Origin: Anthonomus grandis grandis
Lineage: Eukaryota; Arthropoda; Insecta; Coleoptera; Curculionidae
Assembly (NCBI RefSeq): GCF_022605725.1
Contig: NC_065547.1
Span: 25,585,167 to 25,649,166 of the forward strand
Length of the DNA: 64,000 nt
Direction: 5' to 3'
This document shows positions 44,065 through 55,559 of the stretch, one piece after another. A program made the translations under genes and the position numbers. The notes under the pieces are model-generated. The model saw only the letters and a program-made list of their open reading frames with translations. It made no database searches and was not told the DNA's origin. Positions within the stretch are counted from its first letter, which is position 1; every line of letters begins with the position of its first letter.

Positions 44065-45930
44065 GATAATTAATGATAAGATATTTGGTAATGCAATAGA
44101 ATGTGAAGGGCAGGGACCTTGGTATTTTGGTGATTTTTATTCTAATTGTTTCATGATCTAAATAGATTCCACAATTAACATTACATCCTGAAAACTTGGA
44201 TTTGTTAATCAATCTTTAATAATTTAAATACATTGAAAAATATTTACATTCATTAAAAAATTATAAAAATTGAACTGCAACTGGGCCTAGAATATAGTGT
44301 AACCAAAGTAAAGCAGATTATGCCGTTCCCATGAGGTAATTATGACATCTTTATAAGTTGTTAACAGCTGAATATTTTCCTTCACATCTTACATACAACA
44401 GACACTTATACACAAACATGCAAATCATAGTAATCGATTTCCTTACACCTTAAAGTCTCCCTTATATCTCAGACCTGCCACCAATCTTACAGTTCTTCTA
44501 GAGCCTAAATATTCTCCTAACCTTGACTGAATATCCCCAAGTAATAATGCTATAAGACAGTGAAATAATGAAAAATAGGATAAGCGGAAAATATCACCAG
44601 AGAAGTTCCCCAGCAAAATTACTTCATAATTTTAATGTAATTTTCCGACTGTAATCCAGGATTCAAATTTATACGCAAAATGCTGATCTTGCCTTTATTA
44701 GGAAGACTAAATTTCCTCATAAAAAATTTGTACTTCTCGCACTAAGGAGCAATTTGTTAGAAGAAAACAACTGTTGAGCTCTCTACAGAGTTAAAAAGCC
44801 TCCGATAGTTATTCAGCTGCAGCAGATAGAGTAGTAACGCCAACGGAAACAACAGGTCAATCAATCTGTTAAGTAAATAAAATTCGAAGAGTGAATTGCT
44901 GGCAGAAGAAAAGTTGTAATGAGTAACCTTCTTTAAAACGATGTTGTTGCTGAAACAATTAAAAACTTTACTTCTTTAAATCTTAAAAGCAGTACAAGAG
45001 AATTTTTAGAGACCATTGCAATTAAAAAAAAGCTTCTTCTATGGTGTAGAGCGCAAATTTTATAGATACCACGACTACAAATTATTTATCATTTCAAAAT
45101 TTTATTACTTAATTGTCTGCAAAAGGCACTGAACATATTGTTACTTTCTTGTAGGAGAAAACAGAGTCTGCTCTTAATCTCCACCTACTTAGCCACTGCC
45201 AGTTACTGTTTATATTATGACTTATGAGACTCATAACAATGAGTCTCATGGACTATTTATGAGAGCAATTGCTGAGTTTCTTTAGGATATATATTAATTA
45301 AATAAATAAATAGTCAATGATGATAATGATCAACTTAATGAGACAAAAAGTACACATTCCATACAGGTTTTAGCTCCTAAGCCATCAATGTAAAATCTAA
45401 TGACCAATATATTATATTCCGAAAAAACATTTAAGTCCTTTTAAATTACATAAAAAACATACAGGGTCAAATGTAATTAAATTCAAATACCAATATTACG
45501 CAAATCCCACCTACCTCGCTCAATTTTAAATTAATCGGTCCGCAATAAGCTTTGTTATCTGCTACAGTTAATTTAGCTCGTACTCCTTAATGGGCATGAG
45601 AAATAATTAATGAAAATGACTCCACAGATAGTAGCCATCATCGCGTCAGGTGAAAAAAAAACGTAGCACGGTCAAACATAAATAATCATTAAGATATTTT
45701 ACGCTTTCGGATTAATTTTAAAACTGGTATAACTAATTTGCGGCGGGCGGATATGCTTATTGCAGCCAGACCGGCGGCAGCGCCGATTTATTTATTAATT
45801 TCTAATGAAGAGAAAAAATATATTTTTTTTAAATTAGTAATATTTTACCAATAAGGTAACTAAGTGGAGAAATCTGTTATGCGCCTTATCATTTACTATA
45901 CTTTCTTTTGTCATTTCATGGTTAAAATCA
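44065..45930. other. No recognisable gene
   Basis: AT-rich for most of its length, with a perfect 11-bp hairpin at 45224-45249. The part from about 45540 to 45800 is less AT-rich, with homeodomain-type TAAT sites and a GCGGCGGGCGG run near 45742. It might be non-repetitive regulatory DNA. Confidence 0.4.
45224..45249. repeat. Perfect 11-bp hairpin
   Basis: ATGAGACTCAT, loop AACA, then ATGAGTCTCAT. Confidence 0.9.
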
Positions 45931-45934
45931 ACCT

Positions 45935-46110
45935 AAAGTGATGAAGAGGTCCGACGGATGGACAATCCAGATGTCTTGCTGAAACATCTTAATGGAGGTG
46001 CAATTCTGGAGGATGGCTTTTACCCTATTAAAGAAATCTTAGAGAGGATAGGACCTCTCGATACATTCCTGTCAAATCCACTATTCCGTTCGGATTTTAT
46101 GGAAGATTAA
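45935..46110 (+). CDS. Unknown protein-like open segment
   Basis: A 57-codon stretch bounded by stops reads as ordinary protein (for example NPDVLLKHLNGGAILEDGFY, then IKEILERIGPLDTFL) with a helix-forming mix of charged and hydrophobic residues and a locally higher GC content. There is no upstream ATG except one at codon 8, and I recognise no family. It may be an exon-like fragment of an unidentified transposon or a host gene relic. I do not assign a function. Confidence 0.3.
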
Positions 46111-46114
46111 ATTA

Positions 46115-47365
46115 GTTGCTTCCGGGTTCTTCTCATTGATGGGGTTGCCTTTAGGCAGTTTTCTTTTTAGGAAGATTTGGGTCTATCAGCTACAGAGTCA
46201 CTGAGCTTGAGATGGCGGCGGTGACAGTGTAAGGAGAATAATTTTAATTCTGTCCAATAGGCATATAGCCTTTAAAAAAAACCAAAGAAGTTCTCTGGTC
46301 TTAGTAGTTTGAAGTTGCAGAAAAACTTACATTGCTGAAATTTTTGAATTTAGGCGATCCAGTCCATAATCACACAGTATATCATTTTATTTACCCGGCT
46401 TATCACATATTTGTGTTTATCAATAAACGTATATTTTTTGTAAAGGAAATAACATTTTAGGTAGACTTTATTGGTGTGAACTGAGTATATACGTATATGC
46501 AAGTTATTTGGTATTTTTTATTGTGAATATTGCGTATTATTATAGTAATTAGTAATTTTTCTGGTAATGACATTATTTTATTGTAACTTGTACTTTTTTG
46601 GGATGGTCGTATTAGTATGATTCCTACTAATGATACGAATCTCATTGTACTTTCGACTCGTAAAAACCTTTTCGTATTCGTATAAATGCGTATCGCACCG
46701 TCAACAGTCCTATAGTTCTACCGACGACGTTTAGGTTGTAATGGAAATCGCAATTCGTATGTATCGAATTCGTACTATTAATTGTATAAATCTACGATTT
46801 AATTTTAGTAGGAATAATACAAATCTTTTGATACGAATCACTAAGTTAGTACTATTTGTAAGGTTCAAATCGCCCAACTTTAGTACTTTTCTTTTTGGTT
46901 TTGAAGTCATAGGGGTGAAATGACAATGACATAAAGACTTCATAGATTGTGGTTATAGCGATTTCATTTTGTACACTAAGTTTTTCATACGAATACCTAG
47001 TTAATAAATTTTATAGTGGCAGCTAATTGGGAGCTTTATTTTTATCGAGTTAGTTTTCCTACTTTTCTTTCAGGGTCTTCAAAACAGGTTACATTAACAG
47101 GACCGAATTCAGGTAAGAGGTGCTCCATTACACAAGGGTCAAAAGTAGGTGGCGCCCGTGATCACTTTTTATGTTGTTTTACCCACCCTACTCTGCTGGA
47201 GCTAGCTATGGATTTCTAGGACACTTGGAAGCCCCTTATTTGAAATTCTAGCCCCTTTTATTTGCTACATCTTTTTAGATCATTTTCTTTTAAAATCTCT
47301 CCTAAAATTTTTATCTTCAATATACTAGCAAGAGATTAGTACTAGTAAATATCAGAAACAAACTG
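46115..47365. other. No recognisable gene; CGTAT/TACGAAT-rich patch
   Basis: Between about 46480 and 46990 the words TACGAAT, ATTCGTA and CGTATC recur on both strands, and overlapping open frames on opposite strands have similar Ile/Arg-rich translations. This hints at an inverted-repeat (MITE-like) unit with unclear ends. Confidence 0.4.
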
Positions 47366-47369
47366 TTTG

Positions 47370-49275
47370 ATGTTCACACACTCCTGCACATTCGCAATGC
47401 GCCCAACTCTTACATTTCATGGAATTAATCCAAGGCTCGTTGGACCGATAACATTCGAGAGTATTTACAATAGAGCCAAGCCACATCATCCTCCTGATCC
47501 TCTGCCGAAAATGGATCTTCTTCTTTTTCTTCACTCTCTTCTCTTTATTAACTTTGCCCAAAAAGGTAAGTTTTAAATTGACGAATATTCCTCATTTTTC
47601 TCTTGTCTTCCTTTTACCTAAGCTTTTCCATATTACAAGTCATTATTAAAATTCCGCTTATAGTTTGTCGTATCTTCTTTTTTCTATTCTCTCTTGATTT
47701 GGGCTTTGATTGGAAAAATTTCCAGAAGGATGATTTTTATTTCAAAGGTGGGTTTTTTTTTCTGTCTTTGTCTCTCTCATCACCTCCAGAATATTTTTTT
47801 AACGAACCTTTCGTTTTAGTTTTATTGCATGGGTACTTCCATAATTGCACTTTGCTCTGATTAAATAGAGTTTTCTTCTTCTACAATTTGCTCCATTAAA
47901 ATGTCTGTGGTTTCAGCGGGTTCAAAAAACTATTCTGGGAAAATATTTTCATTGTATGGAAAATATTTTATTGTTGGTGGTTTTCCAGAAACAGCAGTGA
48001 ACAGCTCACCAAACTGATTTGGACTAATTACACGTCCCGGATGGTTTTTTACCCATAATGCACGTTTTTGATTGTATAATGTTTCTTAAGAATCCATAGA
48101 AACAATCATGTAATGGATGCATAGGGTGTGTACAGTTGGCAGCGAAGCATAAGAGAATTATTCCATTTTTTCTCAAATGTTTGTGCTTGCAGTGACTTAT
48201 GGCTAGCATACCCATCCAAAAGTAATAAAAGATCTAGTGTTTGGCTTTCATTGAATTTGGGTGTATTTTTTTTATTTAATTGGGTAACTATTTTTTTAAT
48301 CACTTTTCTATTTATAAAATAACGTTTTTAAATAACCTGTCCACACTCTGTAGATCGACCTCGACAGAGGCATTTCACACCAATTCAACGGAATGTCTTT
48401 ATTCTTTTTACATTTTTAAACATAAACTTCACTTCATCTTAAAACGCAGTCGCGTATAGTTTATCCTTTGTACAACTAAAATTTAATTTCATCAGCGTCA
48501 ACCTCCGTTTCTTCTCCTTAAACCCACTTTCCTTTTACCTGATAGAAGATATGCAGCAGCAAGCCGACCGGCTAGAGTGTTTATCCAGAGAATTGTAAGT
48601 ACCTTTTTCTCCAACTAACAATTAAAAAATACAGTCTACTTTGCCCTCCTGACATACGTATCGAAGCTTATCAAAACGGATTATCCAGTTTTGTGGGATA
48701 ATCCCAAGAACCCCGTGGTAAAGAATTTAAGAGTTTCTCTTTTCTATTCTTTCTAGGGAAAATTAAAGCAGATGGCACGAAATTACTTATACTAGTCATG
48801 CAAAAATTGTGTTGTAGCAAAAATTTTTGGAGGCTTTTACCCTGTGAATAAGCCAGTCTCATTCATATAAGTCCTATGAATATCATTATTTTTCTAGTAT
48901 CATTTTCAACGTATTAAAACAAGTTTGTATGCCAGAGCTCTATCAGCAAACACAGCATCTGATGGCTTCAGGAACATTTCAGGATTTGTCGCATATGAAA
49001 TCCTCTCAGCCATTTTTGGTCAACGCTTCGATCTTTAAGTCTATTTAAGATGCCATTTTCAGTCTGAAATTTAAACGCAACTTTTTGTATGTCTTTAAGA
49101 GTTATATCAAACAACCTCGATTTTAATAATAGTATATGTCCAACTAATTCTCTTTCTTCATCTTCAATGATAATTGTGTTAAAATCATTTGCTCTTCATC
49201 TTAAAGTGGCCTGAGGGACGTTGCTGAGTTTGGCTGCTTTTCTACAACCATCCTATTCGACAACCTTTTACAGAC
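47370..49275 (-). pseudogene. pogo/Tigger-type transposase relic with C-terminal zinc motif
   Basis: Minus strand. HTH part near 49260: AAKLSNVPQATLR. CENP-B-like second domain: EERELVGHILLLKSRLFDIT, then DQKWLRGFHMRQ. Catalytic part: a NETGLF scrap (first Asp changed to Asn), SNFVPSALIFPRKNRKEKLL (48671-48862), LLLLLDGYASHKSLQAQTF (second Asp), HLRKNGIILLCFAANCTHPM and PLHDCFYGFLR (third Asp segment, usually PLDVSFF). Tail: ELF..PYNENIFPE (about 47850-48000). A Cys-rich end follows at 47370-47480 (NEPWINSMKCKSWAHCECAG), the PHD-like zinc motif found at the C-terminus of some insect pogo transposases. About 300 bp near 48350-48660 break the core and look inserted. Confidence 0.8.
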
Positions 49276-49279
49276 ATAG

Positions 49280-51130
49280 TGTGTTCTAGTTACCTGATTT
49301 AAAACTATAATTCTGGGTGTGTACAACCGAAGTCTACACCTATAGTTACACGCTAGCACTAGATTTACTTTAAAACAAATACAACTAAGTATTAAAAATT
49401 AACTAATAGTAGCAGAAGATATTTTTTTTTAATTTTCTGCACCGCCAAAAATTATTTTTTGAGGCTTCAACGTAACGGAGACGCGTATTTTACTTTCCAA
49501 ATACTTTCCATATCTTAGATCATGATGAATATCCTCAAATGATGATAATGCGATTTTAAGAACCCTTTCTGATCGTTCATCGTTTTATTCTTCTATCAGA
49601 ATATATATTTTGTATATAACAAATTGTTCAAAGTGCTTTCATCTTCTTTTTTTTACAAATTCGCTTCAATGGTATATGTTATGCTTGTGTGCAGTTATTC
49701 GTTAGTATGACAAATAATAATTCTTTTTGATATTTTGACTAGGGAGATACAAATTTTTATAAAATATTTTCAATTATTTAAACTGCTCTAAAATGCATAC
49801 TCCTTATAGTAAATTAAAAACTTGCAACATAAAAGCAAATAATTTTGAACTGTTTCCTTAATTGCTTAAACCAGATTTAAAGTCTAAATATTGCAATCAT
49901 CTTGTCATACATCCGAGAGATAAATAAGACAATTCAATGAATATATAAAATGGCCGAGCACTGTTCGTTTAATTGACCTTATTTCGCAACTCTCGCTGGC
50001 TACATCATCTCCGCCAATCAGTGATAAAAATCTCAAATTTTGCATGTATTAAATGCGCAAAATATTAAATATAGCGGCATTAAAGTCAACGAGTATTCAC
50101 TTGGGGGGCTTTATTTTCACTTAGTATCATAGAACGTCACTTTCCACACCTAAAAACATTAATGGCACACATTATTTTGAATAGGTGACAAAAACGGTGA
50201 GCCAACAATTAACAACCCGAGTTTATGCGGACCACCATCGAGCTACACATTTTAGCGTGGTTGTGGCCATAACCTGAAACTTTATTGGTAGTTCGGAGAT
50301 TAGACAATTTTGTGTGCCTGTTGTTCGCACCTACGCCAGTGCATGTCTCGCCGGTAATAAATAAAATCTGTCATTTTATTGCACCTCATACTAACCAAAA
50401 TTATCAACTTTTTTGAAATTATTTCTTTTCATTCTTTTGAAATATATTTTGTTTTAAAAACAGATAGACCTTTTTAGATGAAAACTATTATTTGAAGCGG
50501 AACCTTCAAAATATTCAAACTTTACTAAAGGGAATTAAAGTAAAAAGTAAGTCACTTTATAGATTATTACAGTAATGTATACATACCATTCTTAGCTTAG
50601 CCTCTCCATATCAACTCTAATTCAGAAGTTGATGGTGAGACTTTATAAATAGACTAAGATCGAGTTAAGCCTGATGATAGTATTAGAGGATATGCAAAAT
50701 TCATCTCATACCAATGAGCTAAAATAACATTAACTTTTACTATTGGAAAGTAGAAAGAACGTGCTAGTATTTACTTGCTCTATCAGAAAAATACCAAATC
50801 CAAGACATTAAAGCAGGAATTTTTAGAACCATACATTTAACCTATCGTAATTTTGCATTGCATTAAATTCGCTTAAAAATATGCTAAAAGGAAACATATT
50901 CAAATTCAAATATATTACTTAAATATATACAGTATTGTTATAAAGTTATGTTTGTGCCCTAAGTCACAAGTGACTTGTCGGGACACAGTATTTCAGAATA
51001 CAATAATAATTTAACAGTAAATTTGAAAGCTTTTTATAAAAACCAAATTAAATTAACTTAGATTAAATTTGTAAGTAATATTTAAATTAATTAATTCTTC
51101 TATTCTATCAAAAAAAAATTTTTGAATATA
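49280..51130. other. No recognisable gene; partly non-repetitive DNA
   Basis: About 49950-50370 is more GC-balanced, with few homopolymers and several words resembling homeodomain and TTTATGC-type sites. No coding capacity. It could be unique or conserved noncoding DNA. The remainder is AT-rich and featureless. Confidence 0.4.
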
Positions 51131-51139
51131 TACCTGTAA

Positions 51140-52740
51140 TTATAACATGTGTTTACTTTAGAAAAGGTAGCTTTAATAAAACATTTTCATAGTTACACCT
51201 GATCCATTCGGTTATGCGTATATTAAACAGTTTTTTTCGTATAGCCTTAAAAGCGTGTGGTATAAAGTTAAAGATTCTTGGCTCCACATAAGAAATATGA
51301 CATTGACAAATTGTAAAATCTACCTTAGTCAAAAAAAACATGTGACAGATCTAGTAATATTAAGGCGTTGGGTTAGAATCTTATAAATGATTTTATTCTT
51401 CATAAAGTTAAGGGTGCTCTTCAGGAAAAGTTCTCTTACAGTGAGAGCATCATTTTCCAAAAACAAATTAACTATTGGGTATCTTTTTGGTTTTTGATTT
51501 ATGATTTTTAGTATATATTTTTGAGTGATAACCAGGTTTGTTAATATTGTGCTACACGCACTACCCCAAATTCTTATACCATAATTACTGTATTATCAGC
51601 GTAACAAATAATAGAACAATTTATTTCAGGAAAAATTCTTGTAAGGTTGTTTATATAGATCAAAAATAAGAGTAGCCTCAGGACTGTACCCTGTGGCACA
51701 CCACATTCAACTGTACCCATCTCTCCAACGAGATTATTATATTTTACTTGTTGTGTTCGATCACTAAGATATGATTCAAATAGTGCTAAAAAAACCTTGC
51801 TTTTAAGAAAATTTATATGCATTATCAATTCATTAACCGCGACTTTTGAGAAACTCGCAGGATTACAAGGAGTAGGCTTACTAAAAATATATTTATTTTT
51901 AGGTATTCTTTCACTAATGTTTTTTCCGATATTACAGTAATAATCCAGAAATGTTCGAGATATTTTGTCTTTTTCAGTTACTTCCTCACCATTTTCAGTT
52001 ATAGAGTTTATAATTACATTTTCATTTACGGTTTCGTTGGTTGCTTCCCCGATGGTTTCCCATATTTTTTTTGTATCGTTTATGCTTGTATTTAATTTGT
52101 TTTTAAAAAATAAATATTAAGCTCTCTTAATTAATTTCGTGAGGACATTTCCGTAGAGTCTGTAAGTTTTTTTTGTTTGGAAATTTAAAGGATGTGTCAG
52201 GATCAGCCTCCTTAGTTTATCGCGACTTTTAATGGAATTAATGATCCCAGAGGTAATCCATCCTTTTTTTTTTTACGAGCCTATCTTATAGTTTTAAAGG
52301 TGGTACAATTTTTAATTAGAGTTCTCAGGATTTTAGCAAAAATATTCATGCAAATATTTGGATCATTACATTGCAATATATCGTCCCAAACAATTTTCTT
52401 AGTATTAATTTGTACCTTTGCGGGTCATTACTTTTGTTTAAAAACTGCATGCTCAGTAGTGTTGGAAAATGGTCCGTCAAACCACTCATTATAATATATC
52501 TAATCGAAAATCATTTAAATTATTTATCCTATGTGTCTCTGATATCAAATTTTTTATCAGTTGACTTAAGGTATGCCACCAAATCATCATAATGAGCATT
52601 AATGCTTGAGATATTAAAATGTATTAAATTAAGGAAGTTAGAATTAGTTGGGGTATTTATATCCCCAATATGATTGCAGGTCTTAGTTTTAATAACTTGA
52701 TTGTCATCAAAAAGATCATTATGATCCAAGTTATTTAGAT
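51140..52740 (-). pseudogene. LINE ORF2 relic (endonuclease, linker, RT part)
   Basis: Endonuclease start: NFLNLIHFNISSINAHYDDL (52529-52729), then a jump to the pre-RT linker: WITSGIINSIKSRDKLRRL, KIWETIGEATNETVNENV, KISRTFLDYYCNIGKNISER. The fingers and motif A are missing. The rest of the palm (51574-51828) has motif B GVPQGTVLRLLLFLIYINNL and motif C CYADNTVI, where YADD has become YADN. A second deletion then leads to YGIRIWGSACSTILTNLVIT, then NQKPKRYPIVNLFLENDALT, and finally VEPRIFNFIPHAFKAI (51153-51341). It is inactive by several criteria. Confidence 0.78.
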
Positions 52741-52834
52741 AATTATTCCTAACAATGTTTGTTTAAATATAAAACAACCAATTAGATCACTATTATCTAA
52801 TAAATATCTAAGCTTACATGGTATTTACAATATT

Positions 52835-53352
52835 TTGAATTTAATCCACAGCTTTTTTATTACATTAGAGGTTTCGGACGTTCGCGCAAACATTTTTCCA
52901 CTCTTACACCACACAAAACTAAAACCTTTGTTTTTCAGTTTTTTTGCTTCCAGAAAGAGATTTCGAACTTCCTTTCAAAGGTCTTCGTTAATAAAGATGT
53001 TATGGGGTTCCCCGGCAATTCCACAATCCGTAGTTTTTAAAGACCGTGTTGTTTTTTTTTTCTAATATCTCATTCGTTTGGTATACAATACTGTGTGGCC
53101 CTTTATGTGGTAAGGTCTCAGTTCTATATTCATCCGGTTTCAGTTCAGTTTCAGTTCTTGGAATTTTCTGGCAAAAAAATTCAAAACATTCTTTATAGAG
53201 GGATTTGCTAATGCCATTATTTGCTTGATATTAGCTGTTGTATTATGCTCTGGTTCATCGTTTTTTGGAGCTTTTATCAAATAGATCTTCGTTGCACTTG
53301 TTACAAATTCATTTTTCATCTGTTGCTTTAGTTTTATAGGCGCTGAACTCAT
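52835..53352 (-). pseudogene. LINE ORF1 relic (51.1-53.35 kb element)
   Basis: Begins MSSAPIKLKQQMKNEFVTSA at 53352 and continues, after frame changes, to INEDL.KEVRNLFLEAKKLK, then KGFSFVWCKSGKMFARTSET (about 52860-52990). The latter resembles the C-terminal fold shared by many insect LINE ORF1 proteins (VNE.L....+.LF..A+..+K...+ + W..NGKI.V+). It is the presumed RNA-binding Gag-like protein. At least one stop (after INEDL) and frame shifts break it. Its placement upstream of the endonuclease on the same strand supports the assignment. Confidence 0.6.
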
Positions 53353-53422
53353 CAGTACTCAATCCGCTGCAGCTTTTATGATAATATTTCCTACATTCTT
53401 CATTACAGCGGGTATACAATAT

Positions 53423-53455
53423 AGTCATGTAATATACTAATATATTGCATGACTA
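53423..53455. repeat. Near-perfect hairpin
   Basis: AGTCATGTAATATA and ATATATTGCATGACT form an inverted repeat with about one mismatch and a very short loop. Confidence 0.75.
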
Positions 53456-53489
53456 TTAATTAGGACTATTAATGGGTTGGAACCTTTGC

Positions 53490-53600
53490 TGTGACAGTCA
53501 AATTACGAGACAGTTTTACCACGAACCAAAACTTTTTATTTTTACTTTCGATACGTGTTTCGCTAACGATGTTATCATCTTCGGGAGAAGATTGAAACTC
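53490..53600 (-). repeat. Dispersed repeat, copy B, with hammerhead-like core
   Basis: Same family and orientation as 2318-2425. On the minus strand the core reads GATGATAACATCGTTAGCGA, then AACACGTATCG. It holds a perfect TAAC-ATC-GTTA stem between GATGA and GCGAAA boxes, with a CGA/TCG pair at the base. A further diverged copy on the other strand lies at 63391-63445. Confidence 0.6.
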
Positions 53601-53604
53601 GTTT

Positions 53605-54135
53605 AACTACTCGTTATATATATAGGAGCTTCATCCCTTAAATGAAAATGCGGTTAAACTTCAGTAAATTTAGCTAGATTGAATGTCAAGTGCATATTCA
53701 TCAATTTACCATATTTTTTTTCTACTTTTGGATGGTGCACCTTTCAAGCAGTAAGTTTTTTTAACGCACAGAAGCGCTTCTATGGGTTTTTATAATTTAT
53801 ATTAAAACTAAAAATTCCCTTTTTGCAGAAGCGGGCCACATATCGATATTAAGAAAAAGAAAATTCAAATCGTTCCTTTCACAGACGAGTTAGATTACAA
53901 TGGTGTTAAATGCCTTCTAGGTTATAATATAAAAGATGACATATTCATGAAGTATCTATTGAGTATTGGATACCAAAATGACGCTTTTTTCCTTCATTTT
54001 TTTTTAAGAAAATATTGAAAATATTAATAAAAATGGGTAATTAAGTATATTATATATTATTAAAATCTGGCAATTTTTTTGTTTAGTCGAACTCGAAATG
54101 CCGCAAAATTAATGTGCAAAAATGAACGTAGTGGT
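53605..54135. other. No recognisable gene
   Basis: AT-rich with no coding motif. Confidence 0.5.
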
Positions 54136-54138
54136 CCA

Positions 54139-54770
54139 GTCCGGTCGACATCCAGCGACCAAATCGAGAACGCAGGATATGTCGTTTGCGAGCAACATAT
54201 TTATAGTCCGCGCCCACTGTTATTTAATCAATATAATGCTCGTATCTCCTAGAACTCCAATAATTTTTTGTCTAGATATTAACACTGGATGACTAAATCG
54301 ATTTATAGTGGGTATAAACCTTGACAAACGGTTTTTTTGTGAAAATTAATTAAAAAGGTAACTTCCAAAGATTTGAATTACATTTTTTCTATAATATATA
54401 ATAAATATCTAAACGAATTTACGATGGTTGCAAACCTCTACAAACGAAAGTTTTTTGATTAAAAATTATTAAGTTGTTATGAACTTGAGTTGTTGAATCC
54501 CAAAGAATATGGGTAAAACTTGTCCTTAGCCATTATGAGTTTATATACTTTTTAATTAATTTTCACAAGAAAACTTTAGCTTGTAGAGATCTATAGCCAC
54601 CGTAAATCGATTGTTAATATCTGGATACAAAATTATTAAAATTCCTTGGTAAGCTCAGGAGATACGGGTTCAGATATTAAATAAATAACAATGGGCGCGG
54701 TCTAAAAATGGGTTGCTGGCAAACGACATATGCTGCGTTCTAGATTTTGGTTGCTAGATATCGATCGGAC
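54139..54770. repeat. Fold-back (long inverted repeat) element
   Basis: The left arm 54139-54358 (about 220 bp) matches the reverse complement of 54549-54770 along its length. Shared landmarks include GTCCGRTCGAYATC, GATATGTCGTTTGC-type text, CCGCGCCCA, CTCGTATCTCCT and GTGAAAATTAATTAAAAAG. The spacer (about 190 bp) contains a further degenerate direct copy of the inner arm (54403-54475, AAACGAATTTACGATGG...). No coding capacity. The form fits a non-autonomous fold-back or MITE-type DNA transposon. Confidence 0.82.
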
Positions 54771-54774
54771 GCTA

Positions 54775-55500
54775 GCTGAACACATATTCAAAAATATCTA
54801 GAAAAAAACACAAAGTGGCAACATCGGATACTTAAAATACCTATAAAAGCAGAGGTATTCTACGTGGCCAAGTTGCTTTTTTCCATTAACTTTTTTGTTA
54901 AGAATCTTTTTTATTTTTTGATTACTCTTAAAGTATATATTATTAAGTTAGCAAATAAACGAAACATTTAAGTAGTATATTTTTCACCTGTTACAAAAAC
55001 ATCAGATTAAAAAAATATTCAGTGGATTAAGAAAAATATATATTGTATGAAAAATTGGAAAGTCGATTTGACATCATTGTCTAAGAGATGGTACTCCCTC
55101 ATGTTGCCAGTTACTTAAGTCACACTGTCATACAAATATGACAGTCAGTAGGGGCAACAAAAACACTGGGTGGCTTTTGCGACTGATTTTGATTTATTAT
55201 TATGACAAATATTCCATTATCTTTACTTTTTAGAAAATCCTGTTTCCCTAATGTTTTGAAAATCCTATGCCTAATTACTTTTCGACTAGATCAACATGTA
55301 AATTAACTTAATTTATAAGGTGTGTTAAACCTTTAGAAAAAGGGAATCTCGATTCGTTAACTTTTTCTATGATAGTAAAGAAACATGCAAGTTGTATTTT
55401 TTTTCTGTATACCTTACTGAAATTAAAAATATTGAAAATAAAATTTAGAATTATTTAAAAATACGTATATTTGATTGTATAATTGATTTGAATTGTATTG
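54775..55500. other. No recognisable gene
   Basis: Contains a GTGGCAACAT (near 54818) and ATGTTGCCA (near 55101) inverted pair that could be ends of a roughly 300-bp MITE, and a perfect 9-bp hairpin ACTGTCATA/TATGACAGT at 55124-55145. Confidence 0.4.
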
Positions 55501-55559
55501 CGTGTTAAAAAAAATGTACATGTTTTTTTTTTATTGTTGTATAATTCATACAAGCTAAG

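Larger units (their letters stand above)
51140..53355 (-). mobile_element. LINE with ORF1 and ORF2, internally deleted
   Basis: Minus-strand LINE from about 53355 (ORF1 start) to about 51140 (C-terminal end). Both ORFs are present in the usual order, but deletions removed the second half of the endonuclease, the RT fingers and motif A, and part of the thumb. In RT style it resembles the Jockey/CR1 group, but it is distinct from the elements at 4.6-8.1 and 33.5-35.9 kb. Confidence 0.75.
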
